Assembly (NCBI RefSeq): GCF_047501175.1
Contig: NZ_JBEQWH010000003.1
Span: 1 to 64,000, forward strand
DNA: 64,000 nt
Source: Methanoprimaticola sp047501175
GTDB taxonomy: Archaea > Thermoplasmatota > Thermoplasmata > Methanomassiliicoccales > Methanomethylophilaceae
Direction: 5' to 3'
Each line of letters begins with the position of its first letter. The first letter of the stretch is position 1. This document shows positions 7,996 through 17,500 of the stretch, piece by piece. The notes beneath the pieces were generated by a model. That model searched no databases and was not told the origin of the DNA. It worked only from the letters and a program-made list of their open reading frames with translations. A program made the translations under genes and the position numbers.

Positions 7996-8463
7996 CTTCA
8001 AGCAGCATGATACGGCCGTGGAGAGCACCTTCTCCACATGGCCGTTCACCTTGACGTTGCGCCAGGCGGCCTCCACCTTCCCATCCTTTCCGACGATGAA
8101 TGTGGACCTTATCGTGCCGACGGTCTCCTTCCCGTAGGAGACCTTGGTCCCCCAGGCGCCGACCTTCTCCATGAGCTCGTGCTCGGGATCGCTCAGGAGC
8201 TTGACCTTGAGCTGGTTCTTCTCTATGAACTTCCTGTGGGACTCGGAAGAATCCTTGCTCACCCCTATGACCGGGATGTTGCGAAGCATGAACTGCGCGA
8301 TGCTGGCACTGAACTCCGTCGCCTCCTTCGTGCATCCCGGGGTGTTGTCCCTGGGATAGAAGTATATGACGTAGCGGACCCCCTCGAGAAGGGAGCTGTC
8401 CATGATCTCGCCGTTCTCGTCTGCCAACCTGAAATCCGGGAACTTGTCTCCGACCTCCATCAT
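7987..8463 (-). CDS. bcp: peroxiredoxin of the BCP/PrxQ type
   Basis: A thiol peroxidase that reduces hydrogen peroxide and organic peroxides. The 158-residue product has FYPRDNTPGCTKEAT, in which Cys44 is the peroxidatic residue. The usual PrxQ resolving Cys five residues later is absent (Glu there). Two adjacent Cys lie at the extreme C-terminus (VSCCLKSK) and could resolve instead. The product is cytoplasmic. It follows pheT by six bases on the same strand and could share its transcript; its 3' end overlaps etfA. Start at 8463 or at the adjacent Met (8460). Confidence 0.9.
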   Translation of the reverse strand: MMEVGDKFPDFRLADENGEIMDSSLLEGVRYVIYFYPRDNTPGCTKEATEFSASIAQFMLRNIPVIGVSKDSSESHRKFIEKNQLKVKLLSDPEHELMEKVGAWGTKVSYGKETVGTIRSTFIVGKDGKVEAAWRNVKVNGHVEKVLSTAVSCCLKSK

Positions 8464-8469
8464 CTCACC

Positions 8470-10128
8470 TCAGAACAGGGTGTCCTTCTTGTTGGCGATT
8501 ATCGGCTCCAGGTCGATCTCGCAGAATCCGACGGGATGGGTGATCTCGTATCCGACCACGACGGAAGGGGCCATCTCCCCGAAGATCCCGATGACCTTCC
8601 CGTCCATGACGATTGATGCGCCCCTTCCGGGAACGAAGGTCTCGAAGTCGCATTGGTCCAACGTGTACTGGACCCCTGCCTCGCGAAGGAAGGACTCCGT
8701 CCAGGACTTGACCTCGGTGAACGTCACCTTGGACGCTGTCGCCATGGCACAGAGGTGCAGCTTGGTAAGCTCGTCCCTGACCACATATCCGACCTCGAAT
8801 ATCCTCTGGGGGAGGTCGCGATGCTTGTTGTGCCTGAGGATCTTCACCAGACTGGGGGCGAGGTTCGCCCTGAGGCAGGTGTGGTCCTCCGTGATAGGAT
8901 TGAGAACGCGGACGACATCCATCTCGGGAAGACGGGAGATCCCGAACTCCTCGTCGGGATTGCTCAGCGTGAGCGTGTTCACCTCGGTGAACCCGAGTCC
9001 GACCATGACATCCCTTATGCCCTCGGAGAGGGTGGTCTCGGGGAGCAGCGCACCCGTGGTCTGACCGACGTCGTACGACCCGCCGAAGTTGTCGAACCCG
9101 AACCCGGTGGCGACATCCTCGAAGATGTCGACGTCGTGCATGATATCCAGCCTGGTGGACGGTATCGTGACGGTAACATAGTCGCCATCCGCCACGGCGT
9201 CCAGGCCCATCCTGCGGAGGCACTCCACGGTCCCATCGGGCCCGAGCTGCCTGCCCAGGAACCTGTCGCACTCCTTCACGGAGATCCTCCTGACGGCAGG
9301 TGACAGGTCCGGGGACCTGGAGGTCTCGCCGCGATCGTGCATGATGACCGTCTCGATCCTTCCTCCGCGCTCGGCAAGTGCGGTAGCAACGATGTCGAGT
9401 GCGCCCTTGACCGCCTTGCGGTCGTTCCCGGTGACGTCTATGAACAGGTCGTGCCTTCCGACGGTCACGGTGGTGAGCCTCCCGTTGATGATCGGGGGGA
9501 ACGAGAGGACCTGCCCGTCCCTATCCAGGATGACGGGGTACTCGGACATCCCTGCCAGGAGCCTGTTGTACTCCTTTCCCTTCTCGTTCTTCAGGAGTAT
9601 CTCGTCGAGATCCATCTCCTCGTCCATGGCTAGAGGGACGAAACGGACCGTCTTGGGGCCTGCGAGCCTGTACGTGAACGGCGGTTCGACCTTCGACAGG
9701 TCGTGGACGCCGATGGCGAGCTTGCTCCTCTTCCTTCCGATGGTGATGTGCAGCTTCTCCTGCAGCTCCATCAGTGACCTGAGGAACTCGTCCGTGATCT
9801 CCACATCGCGGACTATGCCGCAAAGGAAGTACGGCCTCACGGCCTTCACACTCTCGTCTATGAAAACTTCAACGTCGGAGTCCGACACGGGGTACGTCTC
9901 CATACCGGGCTTGATGTCCAGAAAGGCCCTGAGCGCTCTGGCGAGACCCTCGACGCTGTAAAGGTCGGGGCGGTCGGGGAAGAACTCGACGGTCATGTCA
10001 TCGCTGTTCCCCTCGGTCTCGTGCATATCGGCGCCGATCATCGGGATCCTTTCGACCAGCTTCTGCTCCGGGACCTGCTCTCCGAGCATCGTGCAGAGGT
10101 CGCTGTACTTGAAGTTGATGACTGGCAT
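8470..10128 (-). CDS. pheT: phenylalanyl-tRNA synthetase beta subunit
   Basis: The beta chain of the (alpha-beta)2 enzyme that charges tRNA-Phe. At 552 residues it has archaeal/eukaryotic length, without the N-terminal EMAP-like extension of the bacterial protein. Recognisable parts are the start PVINFKYSDL, the FPDRPDLYSVEGLARALRAF segment, the B3/B4 region, and the B5-like part with TIPSTRLDIMHDVDIFEDVA. ATG 10128 was chosen over TTG 10140, because a TATA-like TTAAAATA at about 10152-10160 lies close upstream. pheS is not in this window, so the two subunits are unlinked here. Confidence 0.93.
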   Translation of the reverse strand: MPVINFKYSDLCTMLGEQVPEQKLVERIPMIGADMHETEGNSDDMTVEFFPDRPDLYSVEGLARALRAFLDIKPGMETYPVSDSDVEVFIDESVKAVRPYFLCGIVRDVEITDEFLRSLMELQEKLHITIGRKRSKLAIGVHDLSKVEPPFTYRLAGPKTVRFVPLAMDEEMDLDEILLKNEKGKEYNRLLAGMSEYPVILDRDGQVLSFPPIINGRLTTVTVGRHDLFIDVTGNDRKAVKGALDIVATALAERGGRIETVIMHDRGETSRSPDLSPAVRRISVKECDRFLGRQLGPDGTVECLRRMGLDAVADGDYVTVTIPSTRLDIMHDVDIFEDVATGFGFDNFGGSYDVGQTTGALLPETTLSEGIRDVMVGLGFTEVNTLTLSNPDEEFGISRLPEMDVVRVLNPITEDHTCLRANLAPSLVKILRHNKHRDLPQRIFEVGYVVRDELTKLHLCAMATASKVTFTEVKSWTESFLREAGVQYTLDQCDFETFVPGRGASIVMDGKVIGIFGEMAPSVVVGYEITHPVGFCEIDLEPIIANKKDTLF

Positions 10129-10164
10129 ATGCCACGGCAATCGGGGATTCCCTATTTTAAGTCA

Positions 10165-10184
10165 CGCGGGCGCGAGCGCCCGCG
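10165..10184 (-). terminator. perfect inverted repeat after hmgA
   Basis: CGCGGGCGC and GCGCCCGCG form a 9-bp perfect inverted repeat with only GA between the arms, starting 20 bases after the hmgA stop on the minus strand. It lies just upstream of the TATA-like box of pheT. It is probably the hmgA 3' hairpin, isolating pheT transcription; a protein-binding palindrome is the alternative. Confidence 0.5.
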
Positions 10185-10203
10185 CATGAAGAAAGACGCG
10201 CCT

Positions 10204-11358
10204 TCAGCGTCCGAGCTTCGCGTGGGCGCTCCCGAGCTGACCGGCCGCCTGGGCGGCGAGGGTGGAGAGCTCTCCGGCGAGCACGGTGGCCGCGACGATC
10301 TCCGCGAGCTTCCTCGCCTTGCCCTCCCCGAGACATCCGATCATGGACAGTGCCTCCCTCTGACAGGGGAGACGTGTGCCTCCGCCGACCGTTCCGACCT
10401 CGACCGCAGGCATCCTGACGCAGATGTACAGGTCGCCGTCGACATCCTCGCAGGTGGTCATGGTCATGCTCCCTCCGACGACCTGTGCCGGGTCCTGTCC
10501 GGTGGCTATGTAGATCGCCGCGACCATGTTGGCCGCATGGGCGTTCGCGCCGAGGGTACCGGCAAGGCTGCTCCCGACGAGGTTCTTGCGATAGTTGATC
10601 TCGACGATGGCGGCGGACGTCGTATGGAGGCGCTTCTCGACCACGTCCTTCGGTATCCTGGCCTCCGCCAGGACGGTCTTCCCGCGGCCCTCTATCATGT
10701 TGATGGCGGCAGGCTTCTTGTCCGAGCACATGTTCCCGGAGACGGACACCATCACGGCACCGGTCTCCCTCTCTATCAGCCTGCACACGGCCTCGCTGGC
10801 TATGGTGGCCATGTTCATCCCCATCGCATCGCCCGTGGAGAACGAGAGGCGCATGAACAGGCTCCTTCCGTCAGGGAACATCTCGATCCTCACGAGTCTC
10901 CCGTGGGAGGTGGTCCCGGCGACGGCCCCGTCGATATCGTCACGATGGGAGTCGACCCAGTCCATGACCCTCATGCAGTGCCCGATGTCATCCACGCGGA
11001 ACACAGGCGCCCTGGTCATGGCATCCCCAAACACCTGGGCACGGACCCCTCCGCCGTCGTTCATCACGGACATCCCGCGGGATATGGACGCTATCAATGC
11101 GCCCTCCGTGGTGGCCAGGGGCACCAGGAAGCTTCCCTCGGCCTCCCCGCCTGCCATGTTGATCGGCCCGGCATAGCCCAATGGGACCTGGATGGTCCCG
11201 ATCATGTTCTCGACGTTCTTCGCCGCGGTCTCCGGCTCCATACCGCCCTTGGCGATCTCTGTGAGTGCGACGCCCGTGAACTCCTCTGCGGCAGAACGCC
11301 TGTCCTCCATGTCGGATACGGCGTGTCCGCGGTTCTTCAGCCCGGTCTGCTCGGCCAT
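10204..11358 (-). CDS. hmgA: 3-hydroxy-3-methylglutaryl-CoA reductase
   Basis: Reduces HMG-CoA to mevalonate with NADPH, the committed step for archaeal isoprenoid lipids. The product is about 384 residues and class I-like: ENMIGTIQVPLGYAGP near the N-terminus, the catalytic Glu region LATTEGALIAS, the NADPH loop GDAMGMNMAT, the Lys region CSDKKPAAINM and the late GTLGANAHAAN. ATG 11358 is favoured, because a TATA-like CTTTAAC at about 11383-11390 sits 25-28 nt upstream, giving a leaderless mRNA; ATG 11370 would add four residues. It is divergent from the membrane protein gene that starts at 11443. Confidence 0.93.
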   Translation of the reverse strand: MAEQTGLKNRGHAVSDMEDRRSAAEEFTGVALTEIAKGGMEPETAAKNVENMIGTIQVPLGYAGPINMAGGEAEGSFLVPLATTEGALIASISRGMSVMNDGGGVRAQVFGDAMTRAPVFRVDDIGHCMRVMDWVDSHRDDIDGAVAGTTSHGRLVRIEMFPDGRSLFMRLSFSTGDAMGMNMATIASEAVCRLIERETGAVMVSVSGNMCSDKKPAAINMIEGRGKTVLAEARIPKDVVEKRLHTTSAAIVEINYRKNLVGSSLAGTLGANAHAANMVAAIYIATGQDPAQVVGGSMTMTTCEDVDGDLYICVRMPAVEVGTVGGGTRLPCQREALSMIGCLGEGKARKLAEIVAATVLAGELSTLAAQAAGQLGSAHAKLGR

Positions 11359-11382
11359 GACAATCCCCATGTCATGGATTCA

Positions 11383-11418
11383 GTTAAAGCCATACGTTCC
11401 TTCTCACAGTCGATTTAT
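11383..11418. promoter_or_regulatory. divergent promoters of hmgA and the 372-residue membrane protein
   Basis: The 84-bp gap between the two start codons holds a minus-strand TATA-like CTTTAAC (11383-11390) for hmgA and a plus-strand TTATATA (about 11414-11420) for the membrane protein. Each predicts a transcript start at or within a few bases of its start codon. Confidence 0.45.
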
Positions 11419-11442
11419 ATAGTGACCCGCCTTGGTCGAACC

Positions 11443-12561
11443 GTGAAGAAAGACAGGGTCCTGAACGCCGTCGAGAATGCTAGCAGCAGGGTAGATGCCG
11501 CGATAGACCGCCATGCCGGCGAGCCCCGGGTCCAGACGGCCCCGGACAACAGCGGCGTGATCCTGAGGTTCTTCCCATACTTCGTCCTGGTGTGCATAGG
11601 GCTGTGGATCTTCGTCACGATACACAACGCCAGCTATTCCGTGCCTAAGCTCGTGGAGACCCTCTGCCTGTCCTTCACGTTCTGCTTCGCCATAATCGGG
11701 GTACCGCTGGCCCTGAGACTCCCCAAGGGGGTCCTGTCGTCATGGCATCTGCTGGCTTTCGCTATGGTTGTCACGTGCATACTGTGGATACTCGGTTCCC
11801 TCTACGGGAACCTGTACTTCTCGTACGCCATAGGCGAGATCCTGAGTGCCATAGGCATCGAGCTCACCGGATGGACGGAGATCATAGTCGGGTTCCTGGG
11901 AACGCTGGCGGTGATGCTGTTCACCCCCATCGCCGTGGTCAGCGTGATCTCCGCATACCTGTGCAGATACATCCCGTCGGTGATCCACGGGATGAACAGG
12001 AACGCGAAGGAGGGCAGACGCGGCAAGGCCGAGAAGTTCTTCATGGTCCCCGATGTCCTGGACGTCAAGGAGGTCGTCCTGGACCCCGAGGTGACGGCCC
12101 ACAAGTTCGACCTCAGAGGGTTCCTTGAGATCGCGCTGTACCTGTTCGCCCTCGGGATGCTCATCTCGTCATATCTGTTCGTGAACCCGTACTTCCTCGA
12201 GGAGATGAGCTGGAAGACCATGCTCGCCATCATGATGATGCTGGCCATGTTCACGCCCGCGCTAATGCTGCCCTGGCAGATCTTCAGGAACATAGGCGCC
12301 AAGGTCAGGACGGACGCGCCGAGGGACTATTACCTCTGGAAGGGTGCAAAGAACAGGCTCTTCACGACCTTCTTCGCGTTGGGGGCGTTCATGATGATGT
12401 TCATCCTGTCGCTGTACCTCGGGACGGACGTGTTCAGGATCATCGCGAACTACGTCTCGTTCCTGTTGCCCTTGGCGATGACGTCCGTGATGTACGCTTT
12501 GGTGTACACGAACAACTTCACGGACCATGACAGGATGTCCATAATCGGCAAAGTGCGATAA
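11443..12561 (+). CDS. polytopic membrane protein of unknown function
   Basis: A 372-residue membrane protein that I do not recognise. After a soluble N-terminus of about 45 residues there are roughly eight hydrophobic helices in two groups, about 47-180 and 245-365. They are separated by a charged cytoplasmic-looking segment (NRNAKEGRRGKAEKFF and VPDVLDVKEVVLDPE). No transporter or enzyme signature is visible. The start is GTG 11443: there is no ATG in the first half of the frame, and the TATA box at 11414-11420 places the transcript start there. A second in-frame GTG lies at 11422. It ends with TAA, rare in this window. Confidence 0.7.
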   Translation: MKKDRVLNAVENASSRVDAAIDRHAGEPRVQTAPDNSGVILRFFPYFVLVCIGLWIFVTIHNASYSVPKLVETLCLSFTFCFAIIGVPLALRLPKGVLSSWHLLAFAMVVTCILWILGSLYGNLYFSYAIGEILSAIGIELTGWTEIIVGFLGTLAVMLFTPIAVVSVISAYLCRYIPSVIHGMNRNAKEGRRGKAEKFFMVPDVLDVKEVVLDPEVTAHKFDLRGFLEIALYLFALGMLISSYLFVNPYFLEEMSWKTMLAIMMMLAMFTPALMLPWQIFRNIGAKVRTDAPRDYYLWKGAKNRLFTTFFALGAFMMMFILSLYLGTDVFRIIANYVSFLLPLAMTSVMYALVYTNNFTDHDRMSIIGKVR

Positions 12562-12677
12562 AGTAGGGAAACGCAGGGGCATCGAGCGCCATTGAATCTC
12601 TGTCGGGTAAAGGAGGAAACGACATGATGACTACAGCGGTCGGGACCTCCCCTGCTAAAAAATCGCATTTCCTCATT

Positions 12678-12690
12678 ATATATAAAGGCA
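12678..12690. promoter_or_regulatory. strong bidirectional TATA element without an obvious gene
   Basis: TTATATATAAAG reads as a good TATA box on both strands. To the right it would start antisense transcription into the small membrane protein gene (12733-13107). To the left it would start RNA antisense to the end of the 372-residue membrane protein gene. Only very short frames lie in position: plus-strand 12624-12695, with an AAAGGAGG before it but upstream of this box, and minus-strand 12518-12625. An antisense or small RNA is possible; no expression evidence exists. Confidence 0.3.
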
Positions 12691-12732
12691 TATGATTCTT
12701 GGATGAATGATCGTAGATGTTCCACTGAAATA

Positions 12733-13107
12733 TCAAGAATTTGTATCCTTTTTCTTCTTGTTCGTCCTGTGGATCCAGGTCACCAGCATGGTCGCGGCGA
12801 GTACCAGCAGCGGAAGGACCGCATCCGTGACGTCCCCGAGGACCCAATACGCGAATATCAATCCGAGGATGCCGAACAGGCCGTAGCGTTTGAGGATCCC
12901 GCCGGCACCTATGACAAGCAGTATCGCCAGCATGACCACCCAGATGAGGATGGTGACGATGGTCTCGGACGTCAGGAGGAGGAACTCCGCATCCCCTACG
13001 ACCTGCTCTATGAGTCCGGACACATACCGATCGATGACCATCGGCACCAGGACGACCAGCAACAGCGTCAGCACTGTTCCCGCCACGAACGACCTCAACG
13101 CTCCCAT
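12733..13107 (-). CDS. small membrane protein of unknown function
   Basis: A 124-residue protein with about four hydrophobic segments covering residues 5-110 and a strongly basic C-terminal tail (HRTNKKKKDTNS), which predicts a cytoplasmic C-terminus. I recognise no family. ATG 13107 was chosen because a TATA-like GCATATATTG lies at about 13126-13135, so the mRNA is probably leaderless; the upstream extension of the frame is not protein-like. It is divergent from the TPR protein gene, and the two promoters share a gap of less than 100 bp. Confidence 0.65.
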   Translation of the reverse strand: MGALRSFVAGTVLTLLLVVLVPMVIDRYVSGLIEQVVGDAEFLLLTSETIVTILIWVVMLAILLVIGAGGILKRYGLFGILGLIFAYWVLGDVTDAVLPLLVLAATMLVTWIHRTNKKKKDTNS

Positions 13108-13199
13108 CGGGACGTGATTGTAAGACCTGCATATATTGTTCTGTCCGCGACTCAGCATCCCCGGATTCTGATTTATATAAGGCGCGCATCCCGGCACCC

Positions 13200-13826
13200 A
13201 TGAGCGACCCGGCATTCGAGGCCATAACCAAGGCCAGGAACCAGGCATCGAGCGGGAACCCCACGGGTGCCGCCAACACCCTGGAGAGGTATCTGGAGAC
13301 GGACCCGCACAACACGCGCCCCAGGCTCGTCCTCGCGGAGATCGCCGTCCACTCGCTGAACGACGTGGAATACGGACTGATGCAATTGAACGTCATCCTG
13401 GACCTCGAACCGGACAACGTGGATGCCATGAAGGCCATGACCACGGTCCTCGCAAAGGACAAGAGGAACAACAAGAAGACCTCGGAGCTATTCGAGAGGA
13501 TCGTCGTCCTCTCACCCACCGCCGAATCGTACAACGCGTATGCGAGGTTCCTCCGCAACCAGATGACGGACTTCAGGAAGGCCGCGGAGTACTATGAGAA
13601 GGCCATCGCCCTCGACCCCAACGAGTACACATATCATCAGAACTACGCGGTCCTGCTCCTGAACGACATCAGGGACTATGCAAAGGCGAAGGAGGAACTG
13701 GAGACCCTCATGGAGCTCAAGCCCGCGGATGCATCCGTCAGGAAGAACTACGACCGTCTCCTGAAGGAGAAGTTCGACAAGGACGGCAATCCCAAGAAAT
13801 CTTTCAGAGACCGTTTCAGGAAATGA
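13200..13826 (+). CDS. TPR-repeat protein
   Basis: A 208-residue soluble protein built of tetratricopeptide repeats. Helical pairs with TPR spacing run across most of its length, for example SSGNPTGAANTLERYLETDP, FRKAAEYYEKAIALDPNEY and YAKAKEELETLMELKPADAS. The C-terminus is basic (KKSFRDRFRK). It is probably a protein-interaction adaptor; the partner is not indicated. A TATA box (TTTATATAAG, about 13171-13180) lies 22-28 nt before the ATG, predicting a leaderless transcript. It is monocistronic, with rubrerythrin following under its own promoter. Confidence 0.82.
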   Translation: MSDPAFEAITKARNQASSGNPTGAANTLERYLETDPHNTRPRLVLAEIAVHSLNDVEYGLMQLNVILDLEPDNVDAMKAMTTVLAKDKRNNKKTSELFERIVVLSPTAESYNAYARFLRNQMTDFRKAAEYYEKAIALDPNEYTYHQNYAVLLLNDIRDYAKAKEELETLMELKPADASVRKNYDRLLKEKFDKDGNPKKSFRDRFRK

Positions 13827-13909
13827 CCTATTTAACAGACGTGTCACGACGTAACGTTGTTAAGTAGGTTAATATACACCACGCACAATCGGTGACCAGA
13901 GGTTATCCC

Positions 13910-14449
13910 ATGGAACTCAAAGGATCCAAAACGGAAGCAAACCTGAACGCGGCCTTCGCCGGCGAGTCGATGGCCAGGAACAAGTACACCTACTATGCGT
14001 CCCAGGCGAAGAAAGAGGGATACGAGCAGATCGCTGACATCTTCCTCGAGACCGCCGAGAACGAGAAGGAGCACGCGAAGCTCTGGTTCAAGGCACTTCA
14101 CGGAAACAAGGTCCCCAAGACCGTCGAGAACCTGAAGGACGCCGCCGAGGGCGAAAACTACGAGTGGACCACCATGTACTCCGACTTCGCGAAGATCGCG
14201 AGGGAGGAGGGATTCGACGAGATCGCCGACCTCTTCGAGGCCGTCGGCGGAATCGAGAAGACCCACGAGGCGAGATACAACGACCTCCTCAAGAACATCG
14301 AGGGCGGGATGGTCTTCAAGAAGGACCAGGTCGTCATGTGGAAATGCCGCAACTGCGGATACATCCACGTCGGAGAGACCGCACCCCAGGTCTGCCCCGT
14401 GTGCAAGCACGCACAGTCTTTCTTCGAGATCAGAGCCACCAACTGGTGA
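13910..14449 (+). CDS. rbr: rubrerythrin
   Basis: A non-haem diiron peroxidase that removes hydrogen peroxide in anaerobes. The product is 179 residues. The ferritin-like four-helix domain carries the diiron Glu pattern (FAGESMARNKYTYYA, ETAENEKEHA, GIEKTHEARY). The C-terminal rubredoxin-like domain has Cys146, Cys149, Cys162 and Cys165 (KCRNCGY and VCPVCK). ATG 13910 is preferred over GTG 13892, because homology begins with MELKGSKTEANL and a GAGGT motif sits upstream. A TATA-like AATATA lies at 13871. With the peroxiredoxin at 8 kb it indicates an oxygen-sensitive anaerobe. Confidence 0.93.
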   Translation: MELKGSKTEANLNAAFAGESMARNKYTYYASQAKKEGYEQIADIFLETAENEKEHAKLWFKALHGNKVPKTVENLKDAAEGENYEWTTMYSDFAKIAREEGFDEIADLFEAVGGIEKTHEARYNDLLKNIEGGMVFKKDQVVMWKCRNCGYIHVGETAPQVCPVCKHAQSFFEIRATNW

Positions 14450-14456
14450 TTTTCAA

Positions 14457-14476
14457 GAGGCCCCGCACGGGGCCTC
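14457..14476 (+). terminator. hairpin after rubrerythrin
   Basis: GAGGCCCC and GGGGCCTC form a perfect 8-bp stem with a GCAC loop seven bases after the stop codon. It probably marks the 3' end of the rubrerythrin mRNA. Confidence 0.6.
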
Positions 14477-14570
14477 AAACCAATTACCTCATTTTTCGTA
14501 GGTTGGCTTTATAACCAGATAACGACATCCTATCTGTGCACGCGTCCAGCTTGCGTAAAGGAGGATTATA

Positions 14571-17500
14571 ATGAAGACCAAACAGATGGCCTTTGCGGCA
14601 TTCATCGTCGCAGCCGTCGCCGTATTCGGAGCCACTGCGATGTTCGCGGACTCCGATGCCGCCGACAACGAGGCCTCACGGACGGACGTGACCATAAGCG
14701 AGGTCACCACCGTCACAGCCCTGAGCCCCATGGACCTCACGGGCAAGAACCTGATATTCGAGGACGGCGGGAATATCGTCGTCGAGAACGGCGGGACCCT
14801 CATCCTTGGGGTCACCTCGATAAACACCGCTCTCAGCGGTGACGGGACCGTCATCGAGCTGAAGGAAGGCGCCATCATATCCGCATTCGGATCCATGACC
14901 GCCATGGTCGCGGACACCACGGTGGACCTCAAGGGATCGCTCGTCATGGTCGCCAGCATCGAGATCGGCGAGTCGTACTCCGTGAACATCACCATGGACA
15001 TCGACGGGAAGCTCTCCGCCGCCGGGACAACGATAACCGGAGGAGACGGGAAGGAGATCAGCATCAGCGTGAAGCCCACCGACGACGGCCAGGTCACCGA
15101 GATGAGCATGAACATCCCCTCCATCAAGGGAGAGGTAGACACGTCCATATTCGAGGCCCTGATACCCGGCCTTGACGGATTCATACCCAACGACGGGTTC
15201 ATCCCCAATGAGGGGCTCCCCTTCCCCGGGGAGATCGGAAAGATCTCGATGGAGATCACGGACATCCAGGCCAGCTACAAGATGGTCATGAACACCGAAG
15301 GCATGTTAATCTCCGGAATCGACAACAAGGATGCCAAGTTCCGCATCGGGGAGATCGTCGCCGGGACCACGGTGACTCTCAATGACCAGTCCTACGACGT
15401 GAAGATAGACGCGGAAGACCTGAACATCAAGTTCTGCGCATCCCTGAGCGAAACGCCCGACATGGGGATGAACGCCGGCATAGGCCTCGTCACAGTCGAC
15501 ATGAAGGATCCCGAGAACAACATGTCCGCCAACTTCACCGTGGATGACATCTCGCTCGATTTCGCCATCGAACAGGGAAGCGCCACCTCATACACCATAA
15601 AGGGACACGACACCGACAGAGCATCCTTCAAGATCGGCGAGGTATCCTTCAAGGTCGACGTGGGGTCGGAGGACATCAAGGGCACCATGGCATCCACCAT
15701 CAAGGACATCCAGCTGAGTGCGGGCCTGAAGATCACCATGGCGGAGAACAGCAAGGTGCCCGAGGACATCACGGGCTCGGCGAGGTTCTCCATCGGCGAG
15801 GGGTCCATCAGCTCCAAGATCGACGGATACACATCATCCAGCTTCGATGGCGGATTCAACGGCCTCAACGCAGAGGCTTCGCTCAGCACGGACAAGATCT
15901 CCATCAATGCATCCCTCGGTTCCCTGAAGTTCGACGGGGACCTCCCCTCCAGGGTAATGATGAGGATGACCGTGATCAACGGACTCGAAGCGAAGAACCT
16001 GAAGATCGATGCGACCATCACCGACATACAGAACCCCGTGATCGACGCCAAGGCTACCCTGGAATCCCTGGACGCCGTGGCGAAGATCGGCGGAGCGAAG
16101 GCCGACATCAGTGCATCCGGCATCGAAGTGATCATAGGCAACAACGGACCCGAGGGACTCACGGTGGCATCCGCCAACTTCGGCATGGACGCGCCCACCG
16201 AGTACCTGCAGAAGATCGATGGAACGATATCCGACCTCAAGGCCACGGCGAGCGGAGGATACTCGATGAAGAGTATGGACATCAAGGGAACCTACCCCGA
16301 CAAGTCCGTGATGACCATCGTAGCGAAGGACGTCGTCGTTTCCGAGGAGAAGAACTCCGGATCCGTGGAGATCAGCGGAATCAGCAAGGAGATGGGCACA
16401 GAAATGGAGTTCGAGATGCCCGAGGACGTCTCCCTAACCATCAAGGACAGCTACGTGGGATACATCGGCATGGCCGGAGGCAAGAACGTCAGCGGAGACG
16501 TGTACCTCGTCTCGGGGACATCCATCGAGTATGACGGTGGAGAGTTCTACATCCCCGCATCGAGCTACGGGATCGAGGTCCATGCTTTCATCGACGATGG
16601 AAAGATAACCTCCGCGACATTCGCACCCGTCAAGGGATACGAAGCACTCCCCGAGTACAAGGAGGGCGTGAAGTACACCCTCAAGGACAACGTAGGGACC
16701 ATCGAAGAGTTCAACGGAGGCCTCTATGCCACCGCAACCCCCATCGTGTACACCGTGACCGCCGGAGACAAGGAATACAAGGCGGAGTTTGAGAACTTCA
16801 TCATAGATATCGAGGCACCTGCCGACAAGGAAGGATTCGAGTTCTACGGATGGTTCGACGGATACACTGTAACCACCGACGGTCTCGCCTATCAGCTCGA
16901 AGTCCCGTCCGACGTCGTCCTGACGCCCATATGGACGATCGAGAACGTCGAATGGACGGCTTCCGACAAGACCTACGTCATCAACGGGGCCGGTGCAGAG
17001 ACGGTGTTCATAGACAGTGAGAAGCTCGATGACCTCATCGCCGACATGAGCGGCAAGGACATGGACTCCGTGAAGATCGGAACCGAGTACGGATATGCGG
17101 AGCTGGACTACTACTCGCTGCTCTACATGTCCACCCTCAGCGTCTCGATCTACAAGGTCGATCCCATCGACCCTCTGGTGGCCGAGGTCACCAAGGGACA
17201 GACCGTGTACAACATCGATGTCACATACAACACGGGCTCGTACATGATGGGCAACAGTGGAAACACTGGAGCAACGTTCACGATCACACACAAGCTCGAA
17301 TCCGGTCAGAGCGCCGACAACCTCTCCGTCTACAACGTGAACCAGTACGGAAGGGTCGCCGAGATCTCCGACGTCATCACCAAGGACAACGGCGACGGAA
17401 CCGTGGACGTCACGTTCAGCACACCGTACGGAACCTCCGAGGGCTTCGATGGATATTACATCGACACCTCGTCCGAGGGATCGTCCGACAACGGCGGCGG

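Noticed and set aside
10021..11442. Long plus-strand extension of the 372-residue membrane protein through hmgA.
   Set aside because: It is antisense of hmgA with shadow composition; the promoter lies at 11414-11420.
12703..13203. 166-codon plus frame preceded by a good TATA box.
   Set aside because: It is antisense of a gene with clear membrane helices and is His/Arg/Gln/Asp-rich, as expected for a shadow frame; only antisense RNA remains possible.
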